A model generated the notes under the pieces. The model did not search any database. It worked only from the letters and a program-made list of their open reading frames with translations, and was not told the origin of the DNA. Made by a program: the position numbers and the translations under genes. A stretch of 64,000 bases of DNA from positions 52,643-116,642 of the forward strand of contig NZ_JAUXMX010000024.1 of the NCBI RefSeq assembly GCF_030683065.1. The letters are read 5' to 3'. Shown here in pieces: positions 1-8,901 of the stretch; positions within the stretch are counted from its first letter, which is position 1, and every line of letters begins with the position of its first letter. This DNA comes from Pseudomonas sp. (GTDB lineage: Bacteria; Pseudomonadota; Gammaproteobacteria; Pseudomonadales; Pseudomonadaceae).

Positions 1-1236
1 CTGAGTGCCGGACCCCATGGCAATGCGTCGCTTGCGCGAGCCACTGATGATCTCAGGATCACGTCGCTCGCCTGGCGTCATCGAGTTGATGATGGCTTCC
101 ATCTGCTGGAATTGTTTCTCTGCAGCACCTTGGGCATTGCCCATCTGCGCCAGATTGACACCACCCATCTGTGGCAACTTGTCCATCAGGCCGCCCAGAC
201 CGCCCATATTCTTCATTTGCTGCAATTGGTCGCGGAAGTCTTCGAGGTCAAAGCCCTTGCCCTTCTTCAGCTTCTTGGTCAGCTTGTCGGCTTTTTCGCG
301 ATCGAGGGTCTGCTCGGCCTGCTCGATCAGGCTGAGCACATCGCCCATACCAAGAATGCGCGAGGCAATCCGATCCGGATGGAACGGCTCCAGCGCATCG
401 CTCTTCTCGCCCATGCCGATGAATTTAATCGGCTTGCCAGTGATATGCCGCACCGACAGAGCCGCACCACCGCGCGCATCGCCATCAACCTTGGTCAGCA
501 CTACACCTGTCAGCGGCAAGGCATCACCGAAGGCCTTGGCGGTGTTGGCGGCATCCTGACCAGTCATGGCATCGACCACGAACAGGGTTTCCACCGGATT
601 GATCGCAGCGTGCAGCGCCTGGATCTCCGCCATCATCTCGGTATCGATGGCCAGACGACCGGCGGTATCGACGATGACCACATCAATAAACTTGAGCCTG
701 GCTTCCTTGATCGCCGCCTCAGCGATATCCACCGGCTTCTGACTGAGGTCGGAGGGGAAGAAGGTCACGCCAATATCATTGGCCAGGGTTTCCAGCTGCT
801 TGATCGCCGCCGGACGGTATACGTCAGCCGACACCACCATCACGGTCTTCTTCTTGCGCTCTTTAAGGAAGCGCGCCAGCTTGCCGACCGTAGTGGTTTT
901 GCCCGCACCCTGCAGACCGGCCATCAGCACTACGGCTGGCGGCACGGCACTCAGCGCCAGATCTTCGTTGGCTGCGCCCATGAGCTCTTCCAGCTCGGCA
1001 CGCACGATCTTCACGAAGGCCTGGCCCGGCGTCAGACTTTTCGACACCTCGGTGCCGACTGCACGGTCCTTGACCTTGTTGACGAAGTCCTTGACCACCG
1101 GTAGCGCGACGTCAGCTTCGAGCAACGCCATGCGCACTTCACGCAAGGTGTCCTTGATATTGTCTTCGGTCAGCCGGGCTTTGCCGGTGACATTGCGCAG
1201 CGTCTGCGAGAGGCGGTCGGTAAGATTTTCGAACAT
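1..1236 (-). CDS. ffh: Signal recognition particle protein Ffh (partial, C-terminus outside window)
   Basis: Ffh is the GTPase and signal-peptide-binding subunit of the bacterial SRP; with 4.5S RNA it delivers nascent inner-membrane proteins to FtsY and SecYEG. Reading leftwards from the ATG at 1236, the protein begins MFENLTDRLSQTL (N domain). It then shows the P-loop GLQGAGKTTT near residues 107-116, the DTAGR motif near 190, TKVDGDARGG near 248, and a Met-rich M domain (QQMKNMGG, DKLPQMGG) running off the window edge. 412 residues are visible of a usual ~455, so only the basic C-terminal tail is missing. It is divergent from the ypjD-like gene. Identification is firm. Confidence 0.97.
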   Translation of the reverse strand, partial: MFENLTDRLSQTLRNVTGKARLTEDNIKDTLREVRMALLEADVALPVVKDFVNKVKDRAVGTEVSKSLTPGQAFVKIVRAELEELMGAANEDLALSAVPPAVVLMAGLQGAGKTTTVGKLARFLKERKKKTVMVVSADVYRPAAIKQLETLANDIGVTFFPSDLSQKPVDIAEAAIKEARLKFIDVVIVDTAGRLAIDTEMMAEIQALHAAINPVETLFVVDAMTGQDAANTAKAFGDALPLTGVVLTKVDGDARGGAALSVRHITGKPIKFIGMGEKSDALEPFHPDRIASRILGMGDVLSLIEQAEQTLDREKADKLTKKLKKGKGFDLEDFRDQLQQMKNMGGLGGLMDKLPQMGGVNLAQMGNAQGAAEKQFQQMEAIINSMTPGERRDPEIISGSRKRRIAMGSGTQ

Positions 1237-1394
1237 GCACGTTCCTTTCAGGCTCCTATAGAGCCGAGGGTGGGCTTGCAACAAGCCGGTGATTATATCG
1301 GAGACTCCCAACCACCGACACCATCAGCAGTCTTTCGTGAAATGCCCGTTGTATGCCACACTCAGAACCTTCCGGGCTTGCTTAACAAGGATTT

Positions 1395-2195
1395 ATGCAC
1401 CCTCTGCTTCCCAGCCTCGCTGCTGCCGGCCTTTATGCCGGCGCCACCGTCTACCAAGGCCTGCGCCTCAGTCAGCGCAACGCACCCGACAAACGCCTTC
1501 TGGCGCTACTTGGTGTGCTTGCCCTGATCTGTCATGGCCTCAGCCTGTTTTTACAGATGAGCCAATCATCCGGCCTGGCGCTCGACTTCTTCAATGCAGC
1601 CAGCCTGATCGCTTATGCCGTGATTATGCTGACCTTGCTCGCCTGCATCCGCATCCCGGTGGAAAACCTGCTGTTGCTGCTATTCCCGCTAGGCTGTCTG
1701 ACCGTGTTGCTGGCGCAGTTCGTGCCATCCGGCACCCTGCAGCCGATCAACGAAGCCCAGGGCATCGTCGCCCACATTCTGTTGTCGATCATCGCCTACG
1801 GCATGCTCACTATCGCCGTGTTCCAGGCGCTACTGCTGCTCCTGCAGGATCATCAACTCAAGCACAAACACCCCTCCGGACTGATCAAAAACTTCCCCCC
1901 GCTACAAACCATGGAGAGCCTGCTGTTCGGTTTTCTCTGGACGGGCTGGATCATGCTGTCGCTGTCCTTGCTGTCCGGCGCGATATTCATCGACGACCTG
2001 TTTGCTCAGCACCTTGTGCATAAAACCATCCTTTCCAGCTTTGCCTGGATCGTCTTTGCCATTCTCCTTTGGGGCCGCTTTCAACTCGGCTGGCGCGGAC
2101 ACAAGGCGATCCGCTTGACGCTGGTTGGCTTCTGCCTGCTGATGCTGGCGTACTTCGGCAGCAAGCTGGTTCGCGAATTCATTCTACATATCTAG
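1395..2195 (+). CDS. CcsA/YpjD-like integral membrane protein
   Basis: A 266-residue polytopic membrane protein with about eight hydrophobic helices and short loops. It resembles the cytochrome c assembly (CcsA/HemX) family member that sits next to ffh in pseudomonads (YpjD-like). Family members are linked to heme handling, but I see no clear WWD heme-binding motif, so direct heme transport is unproven. The ATG follows an AAGGA ribosome-binding site. The CNNM/CorC gene starts 9 bases after the stop, which suggests co-transcription. The family is fairly sure; the function is not. Confidence 0.85.
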   Translation: MHPLLPSLAAAGLYAGATVYQGLRLSQRNAPDKRLLALLGVLALICHGLSLFLQMSQSSGLALDFFNAASLIAYAVIMLTLLACIRIPVENLLLLLFPLGCLTVLLAQFVPSGTLQPINEAQGIVAHILLSIIAYGMLTIAVFQALLLLLQDHQLKHKHPSGLIKNFPPLQTMESLLFGFLWTGWIMLSLSLLSGAIFIDDLFAQHLVHKTILSSFAWIVFAILLWGRFQLGWRGHKAIRLTLVGFCLLMLAYFGSKLVREFILHI

Positions 2196-2204
2196 GCCCT
2201 TTCC

Positions 2205-3494
2205 GTGGACAACGCTCACCCTGGCTTTCTGATTGGCCTGCTGATCTTCCTGCTCGCCTGCTCGGCTTTTTTCTCTAGCTCTGAAACCGGCATCCTCAGC
2301 CTCAATCGGTACCGTCTGCGCCATCTGGCCAAAGAAGGGCACCGCGGTGCCAAACGGGTCAGCGACCTGCTGAGCCGCCCGGATCGCTTGCTCGGCACCA
2401 TCCTGATTGGCAACAACTTCGTCAACATCCTCGCCTCAGCCATTGCCACCGTGCTGGCCATTCAGATCTGGGGCGAAGCCGGGATCGCGATAGCCACCAT
2501 AGGCCTGACCTTGGCACTGCTGATTTTCGGTGAGATCACGCCCAAGACCCTGGCCGCCCTGCACCCGGAAAAAGTCGCCTACCCATTCAGCCTGCCGCTG
2601 CTGATTCTGCTCAAGCTGTTCTACCCGCTGGTGATCCTGCTCGGCTGGATCAGCAACGGCCTGCTGAGACTGCTGGGCGTCGACCCGGCCAGTAAAAACA
2701 ACGACAGCCTGACCACCGAAGAGCTGCGCAGCGTGGTCCGAGAGTCGGGCCATGAGCTGCCGAAAAATCGCCAGAACATGCTGCTGGGCATTCTCGATCT
2801 GGAAAATGTCACGGTCGATGACATCATGATCCCGCGCAACGAAGTCACCGGCATCGACCTGGAAGATGACATCGAAACTATCATCAACCTGCTCACCACC
2901 ACGACTCACACACGTCTGCCGGTTTTTCGCCACGATATAAATCAGGTCGAGGGCATCGTGCACATGCGCCAGATAGCGCGCCTGATGAGCCAAAACCAGC
3001 TGACCAAGGACGACTTGCTCGCTGCCTGCAACGAGCCCTATTTCATCCCGGAGAACACCCCGCTTTCGACCCAACTGATCAACTTCCAGAAGCAGAAACG
3101 CCGTATCGGTATTGTTGTCGATGAGTACGGCGATGTGATCGGTATCGTCACCCTGGAAGATATCCTCGAAGAAATCGTCGGCGACTTCAGCAATCAGAAC
3201 ACCCTGCGCAGCCCGGACATTCACCCGCAAGAAGATGGCACTCAAGTAATTGACGGCGCCGCTTACGTGCGCGAAGTGAACAAGACACTCGGCTGGCACC
3301 TGCCCTGCGACGGCCCCAAAACCCTCAACGGCCTGATCACCGAAGCCTTGGAAAGTATTCCCGACAGCGCCGTATGCCTGAAAATCGGCCCTTATCGCCT
3401 GGAAATCCTACAGTCGTCGGAAAATAGGGTGAAAAGTGTACGCGTCTGGCAAACCAGCGCTGCTGCGCCGAACGAGTCACCAGCAGACCAGTGA
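2205..3494 (+). CDS. CNNM/CorC (HlyC/CorC) family transporter-associated membrane protein
   Basis: 429 residues in three parts. The N-terminal CNNM (DUF21) membrane domain has several helices and the conserved FSSSETGILSLNRYRL motif near residue 25. A pair of CBS domains follows at about 200-325, including the IMIPRNEV segment. A C-terminal CorC_HlyC domain with a GLI motif ends the protein. Proteins of this family are implicated in divalent cation (Mg/Co) efflux or regulation, and the CBS pair binds adenine nucleotides. The frame opens with GTG 9 bases after the upstream stop. The gene is convergent with the SGNH hydrolase gene, whose stop lies only 8 bases away. Confidence 0.9.
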   Translation: MDNAHPGFLIGLLIFLLACSAFFSSSETGILSLNRYRLRHLAKEGHRGAKRVSDLLSRPDRLLGTILIGNNFVNILASAIATVLAIQIWGEAGIAIATIGLTLALLIFGEITPKTLAALHPEKVAYPFSLPLLILLKLFYPLVILLGWISNGLLRLLGVDPASKNNDSLTTEELRSVVRESGHELPKNRQNMLLGILDLENVTVDDIMIPRNEVTGIDLEDDIETIINLLTTTTHTRLPVFRHDINQVEGIVHMRQIARLMSQNQLTKDDLLAACNEPYFIPENTPLSTQLINFQKQKRRIGIVVDEYGDVIGIVTLEDILEEIVGDFSNQNTLRSPDIHPQEDGTQVIDGAAYVREVNKTLGWHLPCDGPKTLNGLITEALESIPDSAVCLKIGPYRLEILQSSENRVKSVRVWQTSAAAPNESPADQ

Positions 3495-3502
3495 CCCCTG
3501 CA

Positions 3503-4258
3503 CTATGCTGGCTCGCACTCAGCAACTGCGGACCGACCTAACAGGTCGCAAGCAACCAGCCCTTCGGCCCAGACCCGATAACCGAGACTTGATGGGTGGT
3601 AGCCGTCGAGTGCCAGGTAATCTGCGGAAAACTTCAGGCTTACCGAGTGATGACCTGCCCCAAGGCAACCCGCGAGCTGGCGCAGGCTAGCATCCAGCAA
3701 GGCCGCACGCAGGCCTAGCACACGCCGCAACAACCAGGGCAAGGCACTGAAATGCTGTAGCGGCGGCACACCACTGAACGCCACCTGAGCACCCCGCAAA
3801 GCCAACGCACCAGCCATGCTGCCAAGCGAGACACGCCAGCGCCGCAGCGAAGTCAGGTGGGTGGTGTCGTTGACGCCGAAGACCAACAGCGCCAGATCGA
3901 ACGGCTCATCAAGCACCTGCGGCAACAACCGCTCACAGGCCTGTGCGGCGGTGATGCCATTCTCACCACAGGCACGCCAAGCCACTGGCCTGGCATAGCG
4001 AACGGCCAGCGCTTCGGCCAACTGCCCCACCAAGGCCGAGCGCAGACACGTCACTCCAACACCCACCACGGTAGACTCGCCTAGCACCAGCACACGCAAT
4101 GGCTCACCCGGCAACTCAGCCCCGGCCAATCCGCACCGTGGCCCCGCGGCGGGCGGCAGCCTTAGCGCCCGCCTGCGCGTATGCACGGCCTGCAGTACCA
4201 GCACCGGCGACAGCACAACCACCGCCAGCCACCAGGCACAAGCAAGCACGCGATTCAA
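3503..4258 (-). CDS. SGNH/GDSL-type hydrolase
   Basis: 251 residues starting with a hydrophobic segment ([18 protein letters not shown]), either an uncleaved signal anchor or a signal peptide, so it probably acts at the inner membrane or in the periplasm. The nucleophile block reads [13 protein letters not shown], a GES variant of GDS. A block with GENGITA follows, then GVNDTTHL (block III, the GxND motif), and [10 protein letters not shown] near the C-terminus supplies the catalytic Asp-His pair. The substrate is unknown; family members deacylate lipids or polysaccharides. Its ATG overlaps the purT stop (ATGA), so it is translationally coupled to purT although no metabolic link is evident. 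Confidence 0.85.
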   Translation of the reverse strand: MNRVLACAWWLAVVVLSPVLVLQAVHTRRRALRLPPAAGPRCGLAGAELPGEPLRVLVLGESTVVGVGVTCLRSALVGQLAEALAVRYARPVAWRACGENGITAAQACERLLPQVLDEPFDLALLVFGVNDTTHLTSLRRWRVSLGSMAGALALRGAQVAFSGVPPLQHFSALPWLLRRVLGLRAALLDASLRQLAGCLGAGHHSVSLKFSADYLALDGYHPSSLGYRVWAEGLVACDLLGRSAVAECEPA

Positions 4259-5436
4259 AGCTCGATACTGACCGCCTGCGCTGCGCGAGTTGCCTTGGCC
4301 CGCGCCGCCGGCAGCGACTCATCGCGCGCCAGGGCCACGCCCAGACGCCGCTGCCCGCTGACCTCCGGCTTGCCAAACAACCGCAGCGCCGTGTCCGGCT
4401 CGGCCAGCGCCACAGCAAGATTGGAAAAGCTCACCTGACGCGACTCACCCTGCACCAGCAGCACCGCCGAAGCCGAGGGGCCAAGCTGGCGAATTAGCGG
4501 AATCGGCAGACCGAGAATGGCCCGCGCATGCAGGGCAAACTCGGACAGATCCTGAGAAATCAGGGTAACCAGGCCGGTATCATGCGGCCGCGGCGACACC
4601 TCGCAGAACCAGACCTGATCGCCCTTGACGAACAACTCGACGCCAAACAGACCACGGCCACCCAGCGAATCAGTGACGGCCAGCGCAATGCGCTCGGCCT
4701 CGGCCTGAGCCTTGGGGCTCATCGCCTGCGGCTGCCAGGACTCCTGATAATCACCCTTTACCTGGCGATGGCCGACTGGCGCGCAGAAGCTGGTGCCGCC
4801 CGCATGCCGCACGGTCAGCAGGGCAATCTCATAGTCGAAATCGATAAACCCTTCAACGATCACCCGTCCCTTGCCAGCGCGACCACCCGCCTGGGCATAC
4901 TCCCAGGCAGCCGGCAAGTCATCGATGGTTTTCAGCAGCGACTGACCTTTACCAGAGGAACTCATGATCGGCTTGATCAGGCAGGGAAAGCCGATCTGCT
5001 GCACCGCCGCCTGGCACGCCTCAAGCGAGTCGGCGAATTGGTAAGGCGATGTCGGCAGGCCCAGCTCTTCGGCCGCAAGGCGACGGATACCCTCCCGGTT
5101 CATGGTCAACTGCGCGGCACGCGCGCTGGGGATAACGGTAAACCCTTCGCTCTCCAACTCAACCAACGTCGCCGTGGCAATTGCCTCGATTTCGGGAACG
5201 ATGTACTGCGGCTGCTCCAGCTCGATCACCGCACGCAACGCCGCGCCATCAAGCATGTCGATCACATGACTGCGGTGCGCCACCTGCATCGCTGGGGCAT
5301 TGGCGTAGCGGTCCACGGCGATTACTTCAACGCCGAGGCGCTGCAACTCGATCACCACTTCCTTGCCCAGCTCACCAGCACCACAGAGCAAGACACGCGT
5401 CGCACTCGGCGACAATGGGGTTCCGATACGGGGCAT
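4255..5436 (-). CDS. purT: Formate-dependent phosphoribosylglycinamide formyltransferase PurT
   Basis: PurT uses ATP and formate to formylate GAR in purine synthesis, an alternative to folate-dependent PurN. The 393-residue ATP-grasp protein has the N-terminal substrate segment [20 protein letters not shown] (residues ~16-35). It also carries the ATP-grasp motif MSSSGKGQS and the C-terminal metal-site region [12 protein letters not shown] typical of PurT/PurK. Length matches E. coli PurT (392). It lies 48 bases after the DUF1289 gene and is followed by the coupled SGNH hydrolase. Identification is firm. Confidence 0.97.
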   Translation of the reverse strand: MPRIGTPLSPSATRVLLCGAGELGKEVVIELQRLGVEVIAVDRYANAPAMQVAHRSHVIDMLDGAALRAVIELEQPQYIVPEIEAIATATLVELESEGFTVIPSARAAQLTMNREGIRRLAAEELGLPTSPYQFADSLEACQAAVQQIGFPCLIKPIMSSSGKGQSLLKTIDDLPAAWEYAQAGGRAGKGRVIVEGFIDFDYEIALLTVRHAGGTSFCAPVGHRQVKGDYQESWQPQAMSPKAQAEAERIALAVTDSLGGRGLFGVELFVKGDQVWFCEVSPRPHDTGLVTLISQDLSEFALHARAILGLPIPLIRQLGPSASAVLLVQGESRQVSFSNLAVALAEPDTALRLFGKPEVSGQRRLGVALARDESLPAARAKATRAAQAVSIEL

Positions 5437-5484
5437 GAGGATTCCTCGGTCTAACAGGGATAAAAAACCAGCGAAAGGTGAACG

Positions 5485-5673
5485 CTAGAGCAACACACCC
5501 TTGGCCTGTGCACGCTCGTGACAGAGCAGCAGCACCTGGCGACGCTGGATATTGTCCATGCGTCCCCAGTGGGTGATTTCGGCAACGTTACGCTGGCAAC
5601 CGATACAGATGTCGTCATCGTCCAGCGCACAAACCTGCACGCAGGGCGAAGCAACGGGGCGTTCGTGCGCCAT
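5485..5673 (-). CDS. DUF1289 small cysteine-rich protein
   Basis: 62 residues with the DUF1289 signature SPCVQVCALDDDDICIGCQR. Four cysteines, spaced like a small metal-binding knuckle, are followed by EITHW and the RRQVLLLC helix. The family is widespread in proteobacteria and its biochemical role is not established; a zinc or Fe-S site is plausible from the cysteines. The start codon overlaps the stop of the gamma carbonic anhydrase gene by one base (TGATG), so the two are translationally coupled. Confidence 0.85.
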   Translation of the reverse strand: MAHERPVASPCVQVCALDDDDICIGCQRNVAEITHWGRMDNIQRRQVLLLCHERAQAKGVLL

Positions 5674-6197
5674 CAGTCGTCCTGCGGAGCGAGGTCGCGG
5701 GCATAACGCTGGGCGTTATGCACATAGTGGGCAGCACTGGCTTCGAGCATTTTCTTCTGCGCCTCAGTCAGCTCGCGCACCACCTTGCCTGGCGAGCCGA
5801 CCACCAGCGAGCCGTCAGGAATTTCCTTGCCTTCGGCAATCAGCGTATTGGCGCCGATGATGCAGTACTTGCCAATTTTTGCGCCATTGAGCACCACTGC
5901 ATTGATGCCGATCAGGCTGTAATCGCCCACTGTACAGCCATGCAGCATGGCGTTATGGCCAATGGTCACACCCTTGCCGATGGTCAGCGGAGAACCCATG
6001 TCGGTGTGCATCACGGTGCCGTCCTGCACGTTGCTCTGTTCGCCGATATGGATCAGCTCGTTATCGCCGCGCAATACCGCACCGAACCAGACGCTGGCGC
6101 CCTGCTCCAGCCTGACCTTGCCGACCAGCGTAGCGTTCGGTGCCACCCAGCTCTCGGGATGGACGTCGACACAGGATTGCCCCAGGCGATAGTTCAT
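5673..6197 (-). CDS. Gamma-class carbonic anhydrase family protein
   Basis: 174 residues forming a left-handed beta-helix of hexapeptide repeats (for example [49 protein letters not shown]). The gamma-CA metal-binding histidines are visible in [15 protein letters not shown] and neighbouring turns. It resembles YrdA/PaaY-type proteins, which bind zinc; carbonic anhydrase activity is shown for only some of them. A C-terminal helix ([20 protein letters not shown]) is typical of this subgroup. It is in a leftward cluster with DUF1289 and purT. Confidence 0.9.
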   Translation of the reverse strand: MNYRLGQSCVDVHPESWVAPNATLVGKVRLEQGASVWFGAVLRGDNELIHIGEQSNVQDGTVMHTDMGSPLTIGKGVTIGHNAMLHGCTVGDYSLIGINAVVLNGAKIGKYCIIGANTLIAEGKEIPDGSLVVGSPGKVVRELTEAQKKMLEASAAHYVHNAQRYARDLAPQDD

Positions 6198-6239
6198 TGG
6201 TTGACCCTCGTCTCGCGATTGATGTCCGCGCTTGCGTGA

Positions 6240-6842
6240 TTAACGCAGCGTGATGAAATGCTCAGGTGGCAGGTGCAGATTGATGTCGGCGTCATAGACC
6301 AGGTTGACCAATTCCACCAGCATGATCGCAGTAAGCCCCCATATTTTGTATTCGCCATAACGGTAACTCGGGACGTACCAGCTCTGCCCGAGGTAGTCGA
6401 TACGGTGGGTCAGCTCACGCGGGTCAGCGCGAAAAAACGCCAGTGGCACCGAGAATACCGAGGCAATTTCGTCATCGTTGGCCAGGTACTCGACGTAATC
6501 CGGCACCAGCCCGACGTAGGGGGTAACCTGAATGCCGTGACGTGACACCAGGGTACTGAGCGGCCCAACCACTTCAACCAGCCCAGGCGGCAGGCCGATT
6601 TCCTCCTCAGCCTCGCGCAGCGCCGTACGAATCAGATCGGCATCTTCAGGGTCCCGCCGGCCACCGGGAAAAGCCACCTCACCGCCATGCGTGGACAGCC
6701 CGCTGGCGCGCAAGGTCAGTACCACTTCCGGCTCTTCACTGCGGGTGAGCGGAACCAACACCGCCGCTTCGGGGAAGTTACGGTCGGTCCCCAGAAGGCG
6801 CGGACTGTGACCGCGCACGCGTAGGAGTAGTTCGTCCAGCAT
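6240..6842 (-). CDS. CoA pyrophosphatase, NUDIX family
   Basis: 200 residues from the ATG at 6842 (MLDELLLRVR), the start that fits the family; an in-frame upstream extension of 27 residues looks spurious. The NUDIX box reads GGRRDPEDADLIRTALREAE followed by EEIGL. The preceding VAFPGG plus the UPF0035 motif (LLGTDRNFPEAAVLVPL) point to the NudL/YeaB group, which hydrolyses CoA to phosphopantetheine and 3',5'-ADP. It is transcribed leftward, 42 bases upstream of the gamma carbonic anhydrase gene, and divergent from another NUDIX gene. Confidence 0.88.
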   Translation of the reverse strand: MLDELLLRVRGHSPRLLGTDRNFPEAAVLVPLTRSEEPEVVLTLRASGLSTHGGEVAFPGGRRDPEDADLIRTALREAEEEIGLPPGLVEVVGPLSTLVSRHGIQVTPYVGLVPDYVEYLANDDEIASVFSVPLAFFRADPRELTHRIDYLGQSWYVPSYRYGEYKIWGLTAIMLVELVNLVYDADINLHLPPEHFITLR

Positions 6843-7015
6843 GGAGATTCTCGGTCTTTTATTCTGCCTTCGATCATGGCACAAAAACAGCGCACGGCCC
6901 AAGCCCCGCGCCATCAGCGGCAATCATTCAGGCGCGGGATAATCCGACCAGCCAGACCGCTTGCCGAGCAGCTGAAATGCGCGCCAAGATAGCCAACACG
7001 CAGCGAGGGTCTGGC

Positions 7016-7573
7016 ATGAAGTTCTGTAGCAACTGTGGCGGCGCGATCAGCCGCATCATCCCGCCGGGCGACAACCGCCTGCGCCACGTCTGCGCGCAGT
7101 GCCAGACCGTGCATTATCAAAACCCACGGATCATCGCCGGCTGCCTGCCGGTGTGGGGCGAGCAGGTGCTGTTGTGCCGGCGCGCCATCGAGCCGCGCCA
7201 CGGTTACTGGACCCTGCCGGCCGGTTTTATGGAGAACGGCGAAACCCTGGAACAGGCCGCCGCCCGCGAAACCCATGAGGAAGCCTGCGCACGGGTGCGC
7301 AGCCTAAGTCTCTATACCCTGTTCGACCTGCCGCACATCAATCAGGTGTACATGCTGTTTCGCGCCGAACTGGTCGACCTGGACTTTGCCCCCGGCGAAG
7401 AAAGCCTGGAGGTGCAGCTATTTCACGAACAGGACATTCCCTGGTCAGAGCTGGCTTTCCCGACTATCGGGCGTACCTTAGAATGCTACTTCGCGGACCG
7501 CCTGCAGCAGCACTATCCGGTCCGTAACGAGCCGCTTGAAGCCTTGCGCGCACATTACAAGAAAGCCTTTTGA
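7016..7573 (+). CDS. Zinc-ribbon NUDIX hydrolase
   Basis: 186 residues from the ATG at 7016 (MKFCSNCGG), preceded by a GAGGG-type ribosome site. An N-terminal zinc ribbon (CSNCGG then CAQC) is followed by a NUDIX domain with the box GFMENGETLEQAAARETHEE. The final Gly of the consensus is replaced by Ala (EEACAR). The layout resembles a short NudC-like enzyme; likely substrates are dinucleotides such as ADP-ribose or NADH, not determinable here. It is followed after 3 bases by the L,D-transpeptidase gene. Confidence 0.88.
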   Translation: MKFCSNCGGAISRIIPPGDNRLRHVCAQCQTVHYQNPRIIAGCLPVWGEQVLLCRRAIEPRHGYWTLPAGFMENGETLEQAAARETHEEACARVRSLSLYTLFDLPHINQVYMLFRAELVDLDFAPGEESLEVQLFHEQDIPWSELAFPTIGRTLECYFADRLQQHYPVRNEPLEALRAHYKKAF

Positions 7574-7576
7574 TCC

Positions 7577-8092
7577 ATGGGAATTACGATGCGCTGGTTG
7601 TTCGCCCTGCTCTGCCTGACCGTTGCCCTGACTGGCCACGCCAGTACCACACCGACCCTTAATGGCAAGACCATCGACAAAGTGCTGGTGGTTAAATCCG
7701 AACGCAAGCTGCACTTGATCAGCCGCGGCGACACGCTCAAGTCCTACCGTGTATCTCTGGGCAAGCAGCCTGAAGGGGCAAAACAACGTGAAGGTGACCT
7801 GCGCACACCGGAAGGTCTGTACTGGATCGATTGGCGAAAAACCAGCGAGAAATACCAGCTATCCCTGCACATTTCCTACCCCAATGCCCGCGACCAGGCG
7901 CAAGCCCGCGCCAAGGGCGTACCGGCCGGCGGCATGATCATGATCCACGGCACGCCGCTGGACGAAGAATATCCGGAGTGGTTCTTTCACACCCTGGACT
8001 GGACCGAAGGCTGCATCGCCATGAAAAATGACGACATGCGTGAGATCTGGAGCCTGGTCAAAGACGGCACGCTGATCGAAATCAGACCCTGA
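7577..8092 (+). CDS. Periplasmic L,D-transpeptidase (YkuD domain)
   Basis: 171 residues. A Sec signal peptide (MRWLFALLCLTVALTGHA) is followed by a YkuD domain with the catalytic region MIHGTPLDEEYP and, ~20 residues later, DWTEGCIAM, which holds the nucleophilic Cys. The enzyme would remodel peptidoglycan or attach proteins to it in the periplasm. Two ATGs compete, at 7577 and at 7589; the second places the Met directly before RWLF and is equally plausible. An intrinsic terminator follows 11 bases after the stop. Confidence 0.88.
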   Translation: MGITMRWLFALLCLTVALTGHASTTPTLNGKTIDKVLVVKSERKLHLISRGDTLKSYRVSLGKQPEGAKQREGDLRTPEGLYWIDWRKTSEKYQLSLHISYPNARDQAQARAKGVPAGGMIMIHGTPLDEEYPEWFFHTLDWTEGCIAMKNDDMREIWSLVKDGTLIEIRP

Positions 8093-8103
8093 TCGACAGG
8101 CAT

Positions 8104-8133
8104 AAAAAAGGCGCCTTCATGGCGCCTTTTTTT
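8104..8133. terminator. Bidirectional intrinsic terminator
   Basis: A GGCGCC stem with a 5-base loop is flanked by an A-run on the left and a T-run on the right. It can therefore end both the rightward L,D-transpeptidase transcript and the leftward NIF3-like transcript converging on it. Confidence 0.85.
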
Positions 8134-8138
8134 ATGAG

Positions 8139-8456
8139 TTAGAACTGAATATCCGAAAGCCGCCACACCTCAAAAGCCGGCGTCTCGTAGGGATGGCTCG
8201 TCTTCAGGGCCTTGACCGCGTCATGAATAAGCTCGTCGGCCACCACCATCTCGACTTTCCACTCTGCCACCTGCTCGACCTGCCCAGGCTGACCGAGAAA
8301 TGGCTGACTGCCTTCCAGAGCGCGGAACTGGCCCTGACCCAGGGTCTGCCAACAACACTGATCATAATGACCAATACGTCCGCCACCGGCGCTGAATACT
8401 GCGCTTTTCACGGCATCCAGATGAGTTTCAGGCACATAAAAACACAGCTTGTACAT
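8139..8456 (-). CDS. NIF3/CutA-like small protein (YqfO C-terminal type)
   Basis: 105 residues from the ATG at 8456 (MYKLCFYVPETHLDAV), preceded by a GGAGAC ribosome site. The protein matches the middle domain seen in YqfO/NIF3-like proteins: FYVPETHLDAVKSAVF, GGGRIGHYDQCCW, and the C-terminal HPYETPAFEVW. Such stand-alone proteins are trimeric PII/CutA-like folds with no assigned activity. The HPYE motif is characteristic. It is a single gene with its own terminator. Confidence 0.82.
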   Translation of the reverse strand: MYKLCFYVPETHLDAVKSAVFSAGGGRIGHYDQCCWQTLGQGQFRALEGSQPFLGQPGQVEQVAEWKVEMVVADELIHDAVKALKTSHPYETPAFEVWRLSDIQF

Positions 8457-8613
8457 CGAAGTCTCCGCCGGCAAGACTGATAAAAACAGTTCGATAATGA
8501 TGCCACGCAATAATGGCATTTTGCCTTATCGGGTATTCGCGCAGCCCATCACACTTGCACCTATGACCGGATAATGTGCTGTGTGTTCAACGTATTAGCT
8601 TAATAAGCCCAGG

Positions 8614-8883
8614 CTACAAGCCACGCCAGAATCGCCGCCAACGGGCCTTGAAGCCGGTTACCGGCTGGTTATGGCTACCATCACAGCAAGGTAGACGTTG
8701 CGAGCGAGCGCAACGGCAAAGCAGCAGAATCTGCTCACGCTCAGGCTGCAGTTCAAGCACATCAGGGCAGGCGGCAACACAATCGGGAAGCTGGGACGAA
8801 CGCCCGCAGCGGCACAGCAGCAAGGTATCGCCAGGTTTGACCTGGCGCACCTCAGGCAGAATCGGCGCAGGCTTACTCGACAT
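8614..8883 (-). CDS. CDGSH-type iron-sulfur protein, one canonical and one degenerate motif
   Basis: 89 residues. The second half has a full CDGSH signature (C56-x-C58-x2-S-x3-P-x-C67-D-G-S-H71), which binds a redox-active 2Fe-2S cluster through three Cys and one His. The first half has a related motif (CRCGRSSQLPDC, residues 24-35) that lacks the DGxH part, so only one cluster is expected. The C-terminus is Arg/Trp-rich (RWRRFWRGL). The function of bacterial two-motif CDGSH proteins is not settled. It starts 18 bases after purL and may be co-transcribed with it. Confidence 0.8.
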   Translation of the reverse strand: MSSKPAPILPEVRQVKPGDTLLLCRCGRSSQLPDCVAACPDVLELQPEREQILLLCRCARSQRLPCCDGSHNQPVTGFKARWRRFWRGL

Positions 8884-8901
8884 AAGCCTACGCCAACCGG
8901 A

